Assembly: GCA_015232405.1 (NCBI GenBank)
Contig: JADFZS010000030.1
Span: 1 to 46,043, forward strand
DNA from: Magnetococcales bacterium
GTDB taxonomy: Bacteria; Pseudomonadota; Magnetococcia; Magnetococcales; JADFYX01
Reading direction: 5' to 3'
Length of the DNA: 46,043 nt
Shown here one piece after another: positions 34,542 to 43,683 of the stretch. A program made the translations under genes and the position numbers. Position 1 is the first letter of the stretch. Each line of letters starts with the position of its first letter. The notes below the pieces were generated by a model. It ran no database searches, was not told the origin of the DNA, and saw nothing but the letters and a program-made list of their open reading frames with translations.

Positions 34542-36326
34542 ATGAAAAAAATCTCTATTACCTCTTTTTTGCTACAATTTTTTATCTGTACCTCATTGTG
34601 GGCAGCCCATGGAATTAGCTTAGATGGTGAGTTGAAATATGCCAAGGATTTTGAAGGTTTTGCCTATACCTCAAAAAATGCAGAGCCGGGGGGGACTTTA
34701 ACCCTCTATTCATTAGGTGGGTTCGATAAAATGAACCCCTTCACCTTAAAGGGGGTGGCTCCAGATCACCTGGGAACATTGATGTTTGATACCTTGATGG
34801 TGCAGTCCCAGGATGAACCATTCTCCCAGTATGGTCTTTTGGCGACTGATATCGAAGTTGCCGAAGATGGAATGTCGGTAACCATAACATTGGCCAAGGA
34901 GGCTAAATTTTCCGATGGCTCACCCCTAACAGCCAGTGATGTAAAATTCTCCTTGGAGATTTTAAAGTCAAAAAAAGCCCACCCATTTTATGCTGGATAT
35001 TTTCGTGATATCAGCCGTGGCGAAATTTTAAATCCCCATAAAGTTAAATTCTATTTTGCTCGTAAAAACCGTGAACTACCCCTTATTTTTGGCGATATGC
35101 CCATCTTTAGCAAAAGTTTTTTTAGCAAACACTCTTTTGATAAATTGGAGCTTACCAAGCCATTGGGGTCAGGACCATATACAGTTGAATCGGTAATTCC
35201 CGGCAAAAATATTGTTTACAAACGCAACCCAAACTATTGGGGCTGGAAGAGGCCGGTAAACCGGGGCATGTATAACTTTGATAGGGTAGTGGTAAAATAT
35301 TTTAAAGATCCTGTGGTAGCGTTGGAGGGGTTTAAAGCCGGAGAGTTTGATTTTATTTTAGAGAACAACTCCAAACAGTGGGCCAGGGACTATCACGGTG
35401 ATAAATTTGACAATGGATTGGTTAAAAAAGAGTATCTCACCCATAAAAATGGTGCTGGAATGCAGGGGTGGGTTTTTAATCTGAGACGGGAGAAATTTCA
35501 AGATATCAGGGTAAGAAAGGCTCTGACTTTAGCCTTTGATTTTGAGTGGAGCAATAAAAATCTTTTTCATTCACAATATGTTCGTTCCAACAGTTTTTTT
35601 TCCAACTCTGAAATGGCAGCAACTGGAAAACCCTCACCAGAAGAGTTGGCTTTATTAAAGCCTTTTGCCAAGCAGCTTGATCCCGCTGTTTTTGCACCTG
35701 TGGAGCAACCCCCTTCAACTACTCCCCCTGGTTCCATAAGAAAAAACCTGCGTAAAGCCATGAGACTTCTAAAACAGGCTGGTTGGAAGGTGGGTAAAGA
35801 TCGTCTGTTACGTAACAAAACCGGGGAGACCCTGAAAATTGATATGCTTTTGGTATCACCAGCTTTTGAAAGGGTGGTGGCTCCCTATGTGGCTAACCTT
35901 AAAAGGTTGGGGATAGAGGTTAACTATCGCACAGTTGATCTGGCACTTTATAAAAGACGGCTTGATGAGTTTGACTTTGATATCATAGTGTCTGTTTTTG
36001 GTCAGTCCCAGTCTCCAGGTAATGAACAGTGGAATATGTGGAGCTCTGCTAGTGCCGATAAAAAAGGCAGCCAAAACTATATCGGTATCAAAGACCCTGT
36101 GGTTGATGCCTTGGTAGATAAGATAATATATTCCAAATCACGTAAGGAGCTTATTACAGCTTGTCGGGCTTTGGATAGAGTTCTGCTTGCTGGTAACTAT
36201 CTTATTCCCAACTGGTATTTAAATACCCACCGTATCGCGTTTTGGAATAAGTTCAACCGTCCTGAAACAATGCCACTCTACTACTCTGCCCATAGTCGCT
36301 TATGGAGTTGGTGGATCAAGAAATGA
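34542..36326 (+). CDS. ABC transporter solute-binding protein, family 5 (YejA-like)
   Basis: 594 residues with a signal peptide (~1-21, ending near SLWAAHG). The mature protein is a family-5 extracellular binding protein. GGTLTLYSLGGFDKMNPFTLKG near the N-terminus, LAKEAKFSDGSPLTASDVKFSLE, and PLGSGPYTVESVIPGKNIVYKRNPNYWG match the YejA/oligopeptide class. YejA homologues import microcin C-like and antimicrobial peptides. The ATG at 34542 is chosen because it begins the lysine-rich signal sequence; an upstream ATG at 34506 adds 12 residues. A YejB permease gene follows, supporting the assignment. Confidence 0.88.
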   Translation: MKKISITSFLLQFFICTSLWAAHGISLDGELKYAKDFEGFAYTSKNAEPGGTLTLYSLGGFDKMNPFTLKGVAPDHLGTLMFDTLMVQSQDEPFSQYGLLATDIEVAEDGMSVTITLAKEAKFSDGSPLTASDVKFSLEILKSKKAHPFYAGYFRDISRGEILNPHKVKFYFARKNRELPLIFGDMPIFSKSFFSKHSFDKLELTKPLGSGPYTVESVIPGKNIVYKRNPNYWGWKRPVNRGMYNFDRVVVKYFKDPVVALEGFKAGEFDFILENNSKQWARDYHGDKFDNGLVKKEYLTHKNGAGMQGWVFNLRREKFQDIRVRKALTLAFDFEWSNKNLFHSQYVRSNSFFSNSEMAATGKPSPEELALLKPFAKQLDPAVFAPVEQPPSTTPPGSIRKNLRKAMRLLKQAGWKVGKDRLLRNKTGETLKIDMLLVSPAFERVVAPYVANLKRLGIEVNYRTVDLALYKRRLDEFDFDIIVSVFGQSQSPGNEQWNMWSSASADKKGSQNYIGIKDPVVDALVDKIIYSKSRKELITACRALDRVLLAGNYLIPNWYLNTHRIAFWNKFNRPETMPLYYSAHSRLWSWWIKK

Positions 36327-36368
36327 TTTTATACCTTGGGTTTTTAGAATTTAATAGAGCTTAACAGT

Positions 36369-37427
36369 ATGGCTGCTTATATTTTACGTCGTCTATTATT
36401 AATGGTTCCCACTTTGTTGGGTATAATGCTGGTGACATTTTTGGTGTTGCAGTTTGTACCCGGTGGACCTGTGGAGCGTATGATCTCCCTGATGGAAAAG
36501 GAGAACATGGTTGGTGGTGGCGATAGTGCTGGAAGTGGGGCTTTTTCCAGCTATCGGGGTAGTAAAGGGTTGGATCAAGAGCAGATTGCTGAGTTACAGA
36601 AGCTCTACGGTTTTGATAAACCGGCCCCAGAGCGGTTTTTAATTATGCTCAGTAACTATCTGCAATTTGATTTTGGCGAATCATACTATCACCATCGCCG
36701 GGTTGTGGATCTTGTCATTGATAAACTTCCGGTCTCTATCTCTCTGGGCATGTGGACATTTTTTATCACCTATCTGGTTAGTATTCCCCTTGGTATTAGA
36801 AAGGCGGTACGTCACGGCAGCAAGTTTGATACTGTAACTTCAACAATTATTTTAGCTGGTTATTCCATACCCGGTTTTGTTTTGGGTGTGTTACTGATAG
36901 TGCTGTTTGGGGGAGGAAGTTTTTGGGATATCTTCCCCATGCGTGGCATAGTATCAGATGGCTGGGATAGCCTTTCGTTTACCGCCAAAATCACCGACTA
37001 TCTCTGGCATATGGTACTACCGATTACCGCTTCGGTAGTAGGTTCTTTTGCAGTTATGACCATGTTGACCAAAAACAGCTTTTTGGAGGAGATATCCAAA
37101 CAGTATGTCTTAACCGCTAGAGCCAAAGGGCTGTCTGAGAGGGCTGTGCTCTATCGTCATGTTTTTCGCAATGCCATGATTCCCCTTGTTACCGGGTTTC
37201 CCGGCTCTTTTGTCGCAGCTTTTTTTAGTGGCAGTTTGTTGATTGAGACCATTTTCAGCTTGGATGGTTTAGGGCTGCTAGGTTATGAATCGGTGATTAA
37301 CAGGGACTATCCGGTGGTTATGGCTACCCTCTATTTTTATACCATACTTGGTCTGTTAACCAAACTTTTGACCGATTTGACCTACGTATGGGTTGATCCA
37401 AGAATCTCTTTTGAAGAGGCACAGTGA
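36369..37427 (+). CDS. yejB: ABC transporter permease, YejB-like
   Basis: 352 residues with about six membrane segments. The N-terminal AAYILRRLLLMVPTLLGIML and VLQFVPGGPVERMI are typical of DppB/YejB permeases. The EAA loop reads QYVLTARAKGLSERAVLYRHVFRNA near residue 250. The insert after residue 45 (SAGSGAFSSYRGSKGLDQEQI) matches YejB rather than DppB. The partner permease YejE and ATPase YejF expected next are absent; a cysteine-rich small protein gene overlaps the stop instead. Confidence 0.92.
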   Translation: MAAYILRRLLLMVPTLLGIMLVTFLVLQFVPGGPVERMISLMEKENMVGGGDSAGSGAFSSYRGSKGLDQEQIAELQKLYGFDKPAPERFLIMLSNYLQFDFGESYYHHRRVVDLVIDKLPVSISLGMWTFFITYLVSIPLGIRKAVRHGSKFDTVTSTIILAGYSIPGFVLGVLLIVLFGGGSFWDIFPMRGIVSDGWDSLSFTAKITDYLWHMVLPITASVVGSFAVMTMLTKNSFLEEISKQYVLTARAKGLSERAVLYRHVFRNAMIPLVTGFPGSFVAAFFSGSLLIETIFSLDGLGLLGYESVINRDYPVVMATLYFYTILGLLTKLLTDLTYVWVDPRISFEEAQ

Positions 37428-37696
37428 AGCAAAAAAATGCTGAGATAACATCGCAAAATTTTTGTGTTCATCACAACCTTGTCTGGCATCACGACTCTAC
37501 GGGTTGTGTTGAGTGTCTACGTGAAAGTCATATGGCTATAGCCAAAAAACAGGTTGGTCGTCCCAAGGTTGGGGTGGCCTGTCGTGATGGTGCTAAATGT
37601 GAAAATTTGGAAAAATGTCGTTCCATATATACCCAAGATTTTCTCAATGAAGATGGCTCTTGTCCACACTTTAAAGCAGGTTGCGAAGATTTATAA
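37424..37696 (+). CDS. Cysteine-rich small protein overlapping yejB
   Basis: 90 residues, no signal peptide. It has eight cysteines and several histidines: an N-terminal C-x-HH...HH...CVEC group (residues ~14-31) and a second C...C...C...C group (~52-86). The pattern suggests one or two zinc-binding sites; the family is not recognised. The GTG start lies inside the yejB stop (GTGA), so the two are translationally coupled, though the functional link is unknown. Confidence 0.65.
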   Translation: MKQKNAEITSQNFCVHHNLVWHHDSTGCVECLRESHMAIAKKQVGRPKVGVACRDGAKCENLEKCRSIYTQDFLNEDGSCPHFKAGCEDL

Positions 37697-37781
37697 TCAC
37701 TCATTTACAGTAGAGGCTTGAATTTATATGCAAATTACTTAATAATGGGGTGGGTGTAGTGTAATTTGTATGGGGTTTAGC

Positions 37782-38276
37782 ATGAAAATCTTGTTAATCG
37801 ATGACGATCAGATTTTCCATATCCTCTTAAAAGAGGTGCTAAAAGAGTCTGGGCATGAGATTTTTCTCTCTTCTGGCCCTCACGAAGGTATCGTCATGTA
37901 TGAAGATGTTATGCCTGACCTGGTGCTCCTTGATGTGCATATGCCAGAGATGAGCGGGTGTGAAGTTGCCCCCATATTAAAAGATATTGCCAAGGAAAGA
38001 GATAAATTCATCCCAATTATCTTTTTTACCAGCTCCAATGATGACCATGAACTGGTCAACTGTCTTGATTCTGGTGGTGATGATCTCATAAATAAACCGT
38101 TTAACGAGAATCTTCTTGAGGTCAAACTGCGGGTTTGGGAGCGTAATATCAAACTGATAAATGAGGAAAAAATGGCTCCTCCACCGGGATTGTCTAGTTG
38201 TAACCACAGCAATCTAAGTGAAGATGAGCTTCATGATCTTCTTGTTTCACACGAAAAATATAGCAATTCCAACTAA
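37782..38276 (+). CDS. Single-domain response regulator
   Basis: 164 residues. A receiver domain fills ~1-122: acidic pocket DDD (7-9), phosphoacceptor Asp51 in LVLLDVHMPEMSG, Thr/Ser in FFTSSND, and the conserved Lys in LINKPFNE. A ~40-residue tail with no output domain follows. The ATG at 37782 is preferred to one four codons upstream because it begins directly at the first receiver strand. It lies just before, and convergent with, a GGDEF-EAL gene; a functional pair is possible but unproven. Confidence 0.85.
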   Translation: MKILLIDDDQIFHILLKEVLKESGHEIFLSSGPHEGIVMYEDVMPDLVLLDVHMPEMSGCEVAPILKDIAKERDKFIPIIFFTSSNDDHELVNCLDSGGDDLINKPFNENLLEVKLRVWERNIKLINEEKMAPPPGLSSCNHSNLSEDELHDLLVSHEKYSNSN

Positions 38277-38318
38277 ATTAGCTGTTTTATAGTAGCGTGT
38301 TGGATCATTTTTTCTTAT

Positions 38319-40031
38319 CTACTTCTTTGCTAAATACTCTTCAAACTCATCAGCTGTTATAGCTTTGCTATAGAGATAGCCCTGTCCCCAGTTGCAGCCG
38401 TGTTTTATTAAATATTCCGCTTGGTCTTTTCTCTCTACCCCTTCACCGATAACCCGCCGTTTCAGGCTTTTGGCAAGGGACATTATCGCCTCTACCAATA
38501 CAGTGGTTTCTGGATTTGATGTTACATCCGGTACAAATGCCCTATCAATTTTAATACCGTTAACGGGAAGTTTTTTCAAAACACTTAACGATGAGTAGCC
38601 TGTGCCAAAATCGTCTAACCAGAGGTTTACGCCAAGATCCACCAACTTATTTAGCATGACCATGGCCCTTGGTTCATCTTCAGACAGGATGTTTTCAGTG
38701 ATTTCCATAACAAGAGCGGTGGGTGGGAGTCCAGACTCTTTTAATATTGGGCTAATTTTGTCATCGGTTGATAGCTCTCTACAGCGAGTACAGGAGAGAT
38801 TAACAGAGACAAAAAAATCGTCTATTACCATTTTCTGGCTGCGCCATTTCTGGGTTTGAAAGCAAGCGGTGCGAATTGTCCACTTGGTTATCTCGGCAAT
38901 CAGTCCTATCTCTTCGGCTAATGGTATAAAAGTTTTGGGGGGGATGGAGCCTCTTCTGGGATGGTTCCAGCGAATAAAACTTTCAACTCCCATAACAGTG
39001 TTATTGGACATGTCGATAATTGGTTGATAGTTCAACAACAGCTCGTTGCGCTCCAAAGCGTGATGAAGGTCGGTCTCCAACTCCATACGCTCCTGTGCTT
39101 CTTCGTGCATATCAGGGGTGTAAAAACGAAAAGCGTTGCGACCATCATTTTTGGCTCGATACATGGCAGTATCAGCATTTTTGAGAAGATCATCCATCTC
39201 TTTGGCATCATCAGGGTATACGGCGATACCAACTGAGCCAGAGATAAACGCCTCTTGTCCATCCAAAATAAAAGGGGTTGCCAACTCTGTTAAAACTGAA
39301 CCAGCAACACGCTCTGCATGGGGGCCGCGGATCATGTCTGGCAGTATTGCGGTAAATTCATCACCCCCTATGCGAGCAACAGTATCGGATTTGCGTAGAC
39401 ACTTTTGCAGCCGGGACGATACCTCTTGGAGCAATAGATCACCTGCACCATGGCCCATGGTGTCGTTTACCCATTTAAATCGGTCTAAATCGATAAACAT
39501 AAGTGCAACACGGCTTTTTAGACGTTTTGCCCTGATTAGTTCCTGGGTTAGGCGATCCATAAATAGGGTGCGGTTGGGCAGATTTGTCAGTGTATCGTAG
39601 TTGGCCTGTTTGTGAATAATTTTTTCAGATTTTTTACGTTGGGAGACATCTTGAAAAGTGGTGCAAAATGCCTCACCAGTAGAGAAAGGAATCTTTGTGG
39701 TGGTAGATTCAATATGAACCTCTTTATCGTCAGTACGAATTAGTTGCAGGTCAGCAGACCAACCACTTAAACCATCTTGATGGTTTCCCTCATCAATAGA
39801 CTGTTTCAGACGATTCCAGGCATCTGGTGGAAAAAATTCGGTTAGCATCTTCCCAGATAAGCTTGAGGAATTTTCGACACCTATGATGTTACTTGCCTGC
39901 CCATTGGCAAACAGTATTTTTCCATCTTTATGGATCAGTATTCCACCTGGAAGTCGTTGAGCCAAAAGACGAAAATCATCGTCAGTTATTGCCGAAGGCT
40001 GCATTGTTTGTTCATTGATATTTGTTGGCAT
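38319..40031 (-). CDS. PAS-GGDEF-EAL cyclic di-GMP turnover protein
   Basis: 570 residues, soluble. A PAS sensor spans ~18-130 (LPGGILIHKDGKILFANGQAS). It is followed by a GGDEF domain (~140-300) with intact RIGGDEF and FIDLDRFKWVNDTMGHGAGD. An EAL domain (~315-565) follows. The EAL signature reads ESF, with the metal-binding Glu kept, and the other catalytic motifs (SVNLSC, MEITEN, LDDFGTGYSS, IKIDRAFV, GEGVE) are present. Both synthesis and hydrolysis of c-di-GMP are plausible. No RxxD inhibitory site is evident before GGDEF. The ATG at 40031 is preferred over a TTG at 40049. Confidence 0.92.
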   Translation of the reverse strand: MPTNINEQTMQPSAITDDDFRLLAQRLPGGILIHKDGKILFANGQASNIIGVENSSSLSGKMLTEFFPPDAWNRLKQSIDEGNHQDGLSGWSADLQLIRTDDKEVHIESTTTKIPFSTGEAFCTTFQDVSQRKKSEKIIHKQANYDTLTNLPNRTLFMDRLTQELIRAKRLKSRVALMFIDLDRFKWVNDTMGHGAGDLLLQEVSSRLQKCLRKSDTVARIGGDEFTAILPDMIRGPHAERVAGSVLTELATPFILDGQEAFISGSVGIAVYPDDAKEMDDLLKNADTAMYRAKNDGRNAFRFYTPDMHEEAQERMELETDLHHALERNELLLNYQPIIDMSNNTVMGVESFIRWNHPRRGSIPPKTFIPLAEEIGLIAEITKWTIRTACFQTQKWRSQKMVIDDFFVSVNLSCTRCRELSTDDKISPILKESGLPPTALVMEITENILSEDEPRAMVMLNKLVDLGVNLWLDDFGTGYSSLSVLKKLPVNGIKIDRAFVPDVTSNPETTVLVEAIMSLAKSLKRRVIGEGVERKDQAEYLIKHGCNWGQGYLYSKAITADEFEEYLAKK

Positions 40032-40526
40032 TTTTAACTGTTTTCCCAAACTACACAGTCATATATTAAAAATAAACTTGCTTAAACATATACTAACAAA
40101 ACAGTTGTCCATCCACTTTGATTTGGCAAAACAAAAGGCTACAGGGTTATGAAAACAAATAACCCCATGGAATAGTGCCTATTATCACTAATTAATCTTC
40201 ACCCAATATAGTAATATATTTTTTACCCAAGAAATACTTTTTTGTTGTCACTGTAAGGCAATCGTTTATCTATTAATATAATTATTTGGGCTTAATCTTT
40301 GATAGACAAAGAGATTTTTTGTGATTATTAGTATAATATTTTAGATTGACTTTAAAAAAAACTTCTTTTTTAACCAACCTTTAAGAGATGTTGGTGAAAA
40401 TTAATGAAATAAAGGGCTATGGACACTTTTAAATACTCACTATTTCCTTTAATCTGGTGTATATTAATGTCAGTCAGTTAAGCGTCTCTTAACTGTTTAA
40501 AGTATATTTTTTTGATGGAGCGGTGG
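40032..40526. other. AT-rich intergenic region with a hairpin near its end
   Basis: 495 bases between divergent genes with no supportable coding sequence. A perfect hairpin CAGTTAAG-CGTCT-CTTAACTG lies at 40475-40495, 31 bases before the ATG at 40527, followed by TTTAAAGTATATTTTTTT. A TATATT just upstream (40459-40464) could be a -10 element. Confidence 0.45.
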
Positions 40527-41018
40527 ATGGTAAGTACCATTCTACATTTTATAGTTCTAAATGCGGTTGTATTAACCATATCTATGGCATTTGCCAGTCT
40601 GCTGTTATTTGCAATTTTACACCGTTCTGGTAAAGGTGGGGCCAGTGGGATCTTTGCTCTTATTTCTTCCCTGGTATATGTAGCTATCCCTTTTTTTGGC
40701 GGTTATCTTACCATTGTCGCTGGCATCATGGCCTTTTACATCAGGGGCAACTATCTATGGATGGCTATTAGCATAGTGGTTGTTAATATTTTTAATGTCT
40801 TGCTGCTTTCTCCTATGTTACAAGCAAATGCCACAGGTGCTGTACAGGCTGGTGACTACAAATGGGCGGTTTTCTATATATCTCTGGCTCTGTTTCAGGT
40901 GGTAATTGGTCTTCTGGCTTTTTATCGCTTTATTGAGCATAAAAAAGATGAGGCACTAGATGAGCCATTTGAGTCAATGGATGAAGAAGAGCCTAACGGT
41001 TTGAGCAAAAGCTATTAG
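40527..41018 (+). CDS. Small integral membrane protein of unknown function
   Basis: 163 residues with four predicted membrane segments (~5-30, 40-66, 70-95, 115-137) and an acidic cytoplasmic tail (EHKKDEALDEPFESMDEEEP). I do not recognise the family. The ATG at 40527 is chosen because GGAG lies 8-11 bases before it; a TTG and an ATG upstream are alternatives. A hairpin with a T-rich tail just upstream could attenuate its transcription. Confidence 0.7.
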   Translation: MVSTILHFIVLNAVVLTISMAFASLLLFAILHRSGKGGASGIFALISSLVYVAIPFFGGYLTIVAGIMAFYIRGNYLWMAISIVVVNIFNVLLLSPMLQANATGAVQAGDYKWAVFYISLALFQVVIGLLAFYRFIEHKKDEALDEPFESMDEEEPNGLSKSY

Positions 41019-41091
41019 GTTGGTTTAGCTGCCATCAATATATATGTGACCGCCATCCTTGGGCTGGATGTGTTAGTATATAGTATTTATA

Positions 41092-41592
41092 ATGACAACA
41101 ATATTTTTGCAAAAGATAGTCTCCGGGGGTCAGACTGGGGTAGACCGTGCAGCATTGGATTTTGCCAGTCAAATTGGTCTTGAATCAGGGGGCTGGTGTC
41201 CTAAAGGCCGTTTGGCTTTAGATGGTCGCATACCTGACAAATACCCCTTAAAAGAGACCCAATCATCATCTTATCCCCAACGTACCCAGATGAACATTCA
41301 AGACTCTGACGGAACCCTTATTATCAGCCGTGGAGTGTTACATGGTGGCACAGCTTTAACACATCGTCTTGCCAATAAACTGGGTAAACCCTGCCTTATT
41401 TTGGATCTTAATTATATAGCCATGAAACAGGATGCCGCCAACCATATGTTACTAACATGGTTGGCAAAGCACACAGTGAACACCCTGAACATAGCTGGAC
41501 CCCGTGAGAACGATAGTGGGGGTGTTTACGATGGAACCATAAACTTTCTTATGGATTTTTGGCTTAAGGCAAAACCTTCTTGTAAGGTTTGA
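41092..41592 (+). CDS. cpYpsA-type SLOG-fold protein (formerly 'putative molybdenum carrier')
   Basis: 166 residues. The family signature is at the start: KIVSGGQTGVDRAALDFA (8-25), then GGWCPKGRLALDGRIP, DGTLIISRGVLHGGTALT and NIAGPRE...GGVYDGTINFL. Known: these proteins were once annotated as molybdenum carriers but belong to the SLOG nucleotide-binding superfamily, whose members bind nucleotide-derived ligands. The old name should not be read as a link to the molybdenum operon 15 kb away. Its end overlaps the convergent YciI gene by 29 bases. Confidence 0.85.
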   Translation: MTTIFLQKIVSGGQTGVDRAALDFASQIGLESGGWCPKGRLALDGRIPDKYPLKETQSSSYPQRTQMNIQDSDGTLIISRGVLHGGTALTHRLANKLGKPCLILDLNYIAMKQDAANHMLLTWLAKHTVNTLNIAGPRENDSGGVYDGTINFLMDFWLKAKPSCKV

Positions 41593-41848
41593 TCATTACA
41601 CTTTCATAAACACCAGCACTAACATAGGGGTCGGCATCGGCCCAGGTTTTGGCATCTTGAAAAGTGTCAAAATCAGCCACCACCAAACTACCGGTAAAAC
41701 CCTCTCCATCTAGGTTTGGAAACGGGCCTGCAATCAACAATCTATTTTCATCTCGCAGTATCTCCAACCTTTTTAAGTGGGCAGGACGAGCAGTTTTTCG
41801 CAATGGTAAAGAGTTTTCAATGTCTTGGCTTATGATGGCAAAATACAA
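41564..41848 (-). CDS. YciI-family protein
   Basis: 94 residues with the YCII ferredoxin-like fold: MYFAIISQDIENSLPLR, RPAHLKRLEIL, LLIAGPFP, GSLVVADFDTFQDAKTWADADPYV with the conserved DP-Y. Its biochemical role is not established. The start is a TTG with GGAG 8 bases before it. It overlaps the 3' end of the convergent cpYpsA gene. Confidence 0.9.
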   Translation of the reverse strand: MYFAIISQDIENSLPLRKTARPAHLKRLEILRDENRLLIAGPFPNLDGEGFTGSLVVADFDTFQDAKTWADADPYVSAGVYESVMIKPYKKVLP

Positions 41849-41878
41849 TTTGTTTCTCCAAATATAGTCGTTAATCAG

Positions 41879-42331
41879 TTACATGCGTACTCTTAATCGT
41901 TCGGTGGTTTTATTGAGTCTTTCCACCAGTTTTTCAATTATTTGATCTTTTATTTTTTCTCTAATTTCTGCGCTTAAACGCTCTAGCAGGTCATGGTTGA
42001 CCTTTATAACCATACAGGCTGTTTGGGCTATAACATCTGTGTTGCGTTTGGAGTTGGTTAAAAAGGCCATCTCACCAAAAAATTCACCTGCTGAAAGGGC
42101 GACTATGGGAACATTTTTTTTCTCAACTGTTACCTCACCTTTTATCAATACAAAAAATGAGTTGTCATGGGTTGCATCTTTTATGATGGTCTTGCCAGCA
42201 GCGTATTTTTGGAAACTTGAGCTATGTCCCGCTATACGTTTTTTTTCGTAAGGGGTGAATTTTTTAAAAAAAGGAACATCGTCAAGCATTTTAATAAGTT
42301 GGTCATTAGATGAACTACCTGGACTGTTCAA
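41879..42331 (-). CDS. Cyclic nucleotide-binding domain protein
   Basis: 150 residues made up almost wholly of one cNMP-binding domain: LDDVPFFKKFTPYEKKRIA, GEVTVEKK, then the phosphate-binding cassette GEFFGEMAFLTNSKRNTDV with its conserved Glu and Arg. There is no DNA-binding domain, so it is not a CRP-type regulator. A charged helical tail (~115-150) may mediate interactions. The start is a TTG at 42331 with AGGAG 9 bases before it; an internal ATG at 42289 is the alternative. It is 30 bases upstream of the YciI gene on the same strand. Confidence 0.85.
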   Translation of the reverse strand: MNSPGSSSNDQLIKMLDDVPFFKKFTPYEKKRIAGHSSSFQKYAAGKTIIKDATHDNSFFVLIKGEVTVEKKNVPIVALSAGEFFGEMAFLTNSKRNTDVIAQTACMVIKVNHDLLERLSAEIREKIKDQIIEKLVERLNKTTERLRVRM

Positions 42332-42528
42332 TATTATCTACTCCTACTTATTTTTTGTAATGTATGCAAATACATGGTACATGGTGACAGCAACATCCAA
42401 CAGTGATACAGTTTGGCTTCTAAGTGTAATATTATGAATAATAGCAGCCAAAATTAATATCCAAGCACAAATATGATAATGTTGTACAGACAAAATTTCA
42501 TTGTATATAAAGTTTAACGGTTGGGACT

Positions 42529-43633
42529 ATGGAAGAGAGTAGTAAAAAAAATTTTGATGCCATACAGGAGAAATTAGTTCTTCTGAGGGGGCATCTTTGA
42601 CTACGAAAATGGTAAAAAACGGTTAGAAGAGATCAACTCTTTGAGCGAAGACCCGGCTTTGTGGGCTGATCCCAAACGAGCCAAAGATATAATGCGGGAA
42701 AAAAGCCTGTTGGAGAAGACCATTGGCGAATGGGAATCTTTGGATGCAGAGCTTAATGATAGCATTGATCTTTATGATATGGCTGTGGAGGAGGGGGACC
42801 AAGATCTCATTAGCGAAATTAACAACCAGTCGGCGGATATGTTGCTACGGGTGGAGGATCTAGAGCTTAAACGCATGCTCTCTGGTGAGGTTGACACCAA
42901 CAACGCCTTTTTGGAGATACATCCAGGTGCAGGGGGGACGGAATCCCAAGACTGGGCTGAGATGCTTTTACGTATGTACCTGCGTTGGGCGGAATCCCAC
43001 GGCTTCAAGGCTGAGATACAAGACTATCAAGCAGGTGATGAGGCGGGGTGCAAATCTGTCTCGGTGCGGGTAGTTGGTGAGTTGGCCTATGGCTATCTGA
43101 AAACTGAAGGGGGAGTCCACAGACTGGTAAGGATAAGCCCCTTTGACTCTTCTGCTAGAAGACACACATCATTTACTTCGGTTTATGTATATCCCGAAAT
43201 CGATGATACTGTTGAGGTGGATATCAACGAAAAAGATATCCGTATAGATACCTATCGGGCATCTGGTGCTGGGGGTCAACACATCAACAAGACCAGTTCA
43301 GCCATTCGTATAACCCACCATCCCTCAGGAATTGTGGTTCAGTGTCAGAGTGGTCGTTCCCAGCACCGTAATAAAGAAGAGGCGTTTAACATGCTAAAGG
43401 CCCGTCTCTATCAGTTGGAGATGGACAAGCGAGCAACAGAGGCTCAAGCCACCGCCGATGCTAAAACCGATATTGGATGGGGGCATCAGATTCGCTCCTA
43501 TGTACTACACCCATACCGTATGGTCAAAGATCTTAGAACCGGGGTAGAAAAAGGTAATACTGATTCGGTGTTAGATGGTAACCTTGACGATTTTATCAAA
43601 GCTGCCCTGGCGCAAAGAATTTCAGAAGAGTGA
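42529..43633 (+). CDS. prfB: Peptide chain release factor 2, expressed by programmed +1 frameshift
   Basis: Recognises UGA and UAA stop codons. The gene begins at the ATG at 42529, runs 23 codons to an in-frame TGA at 42598-42600, and continues in the +1 frame to 43633. The product is ~367 residues, as in E. coli RF2. The slippery site CTTTGAC is preceded by AGGGGG exactly as in E. coli. The continuation (DYENGKKRLEEIN) aligns with known RF2. The anticodon-like SPF motif (RISPFDSSARRH) and the peptidyl-hydrolysis GGQ motif (SGAGGQHINKTSS) are present. RF2 scarcity promotes frameshifting, so the site is autoregulatory. Reading only the main frame would wrongly start the protein at an internal TTG at 42641. 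Confidence 0.97.
42586..42601 (+). promoter_or_regulatory. RF2 programmed +1 frameshift signal
   Basis: An internal Shine-Dalgarno-like AGGGGG (42586-42591), a 3-base spacer (cat), and the slippery CTT-TGA-C (42595-42601). The ribosome slips from CTT to TTT at the slow UGA codon. All elements and spacing match the classical prfB site. Confidence 0.96.
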
Positions 43634-43683
43634 TAACATATTGATTAGTAATAAATTTTGAATTGTGTAATGCAATATATTGG

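Noticed and set aside
41092..41592. A true molybdenum carrier tied to the Moco operon
   Set aside because: The family's old name is a weak annotation; the sequence fits a circularly permuted YpsA SLOG fold, and the gene is 15 kb from the operon.
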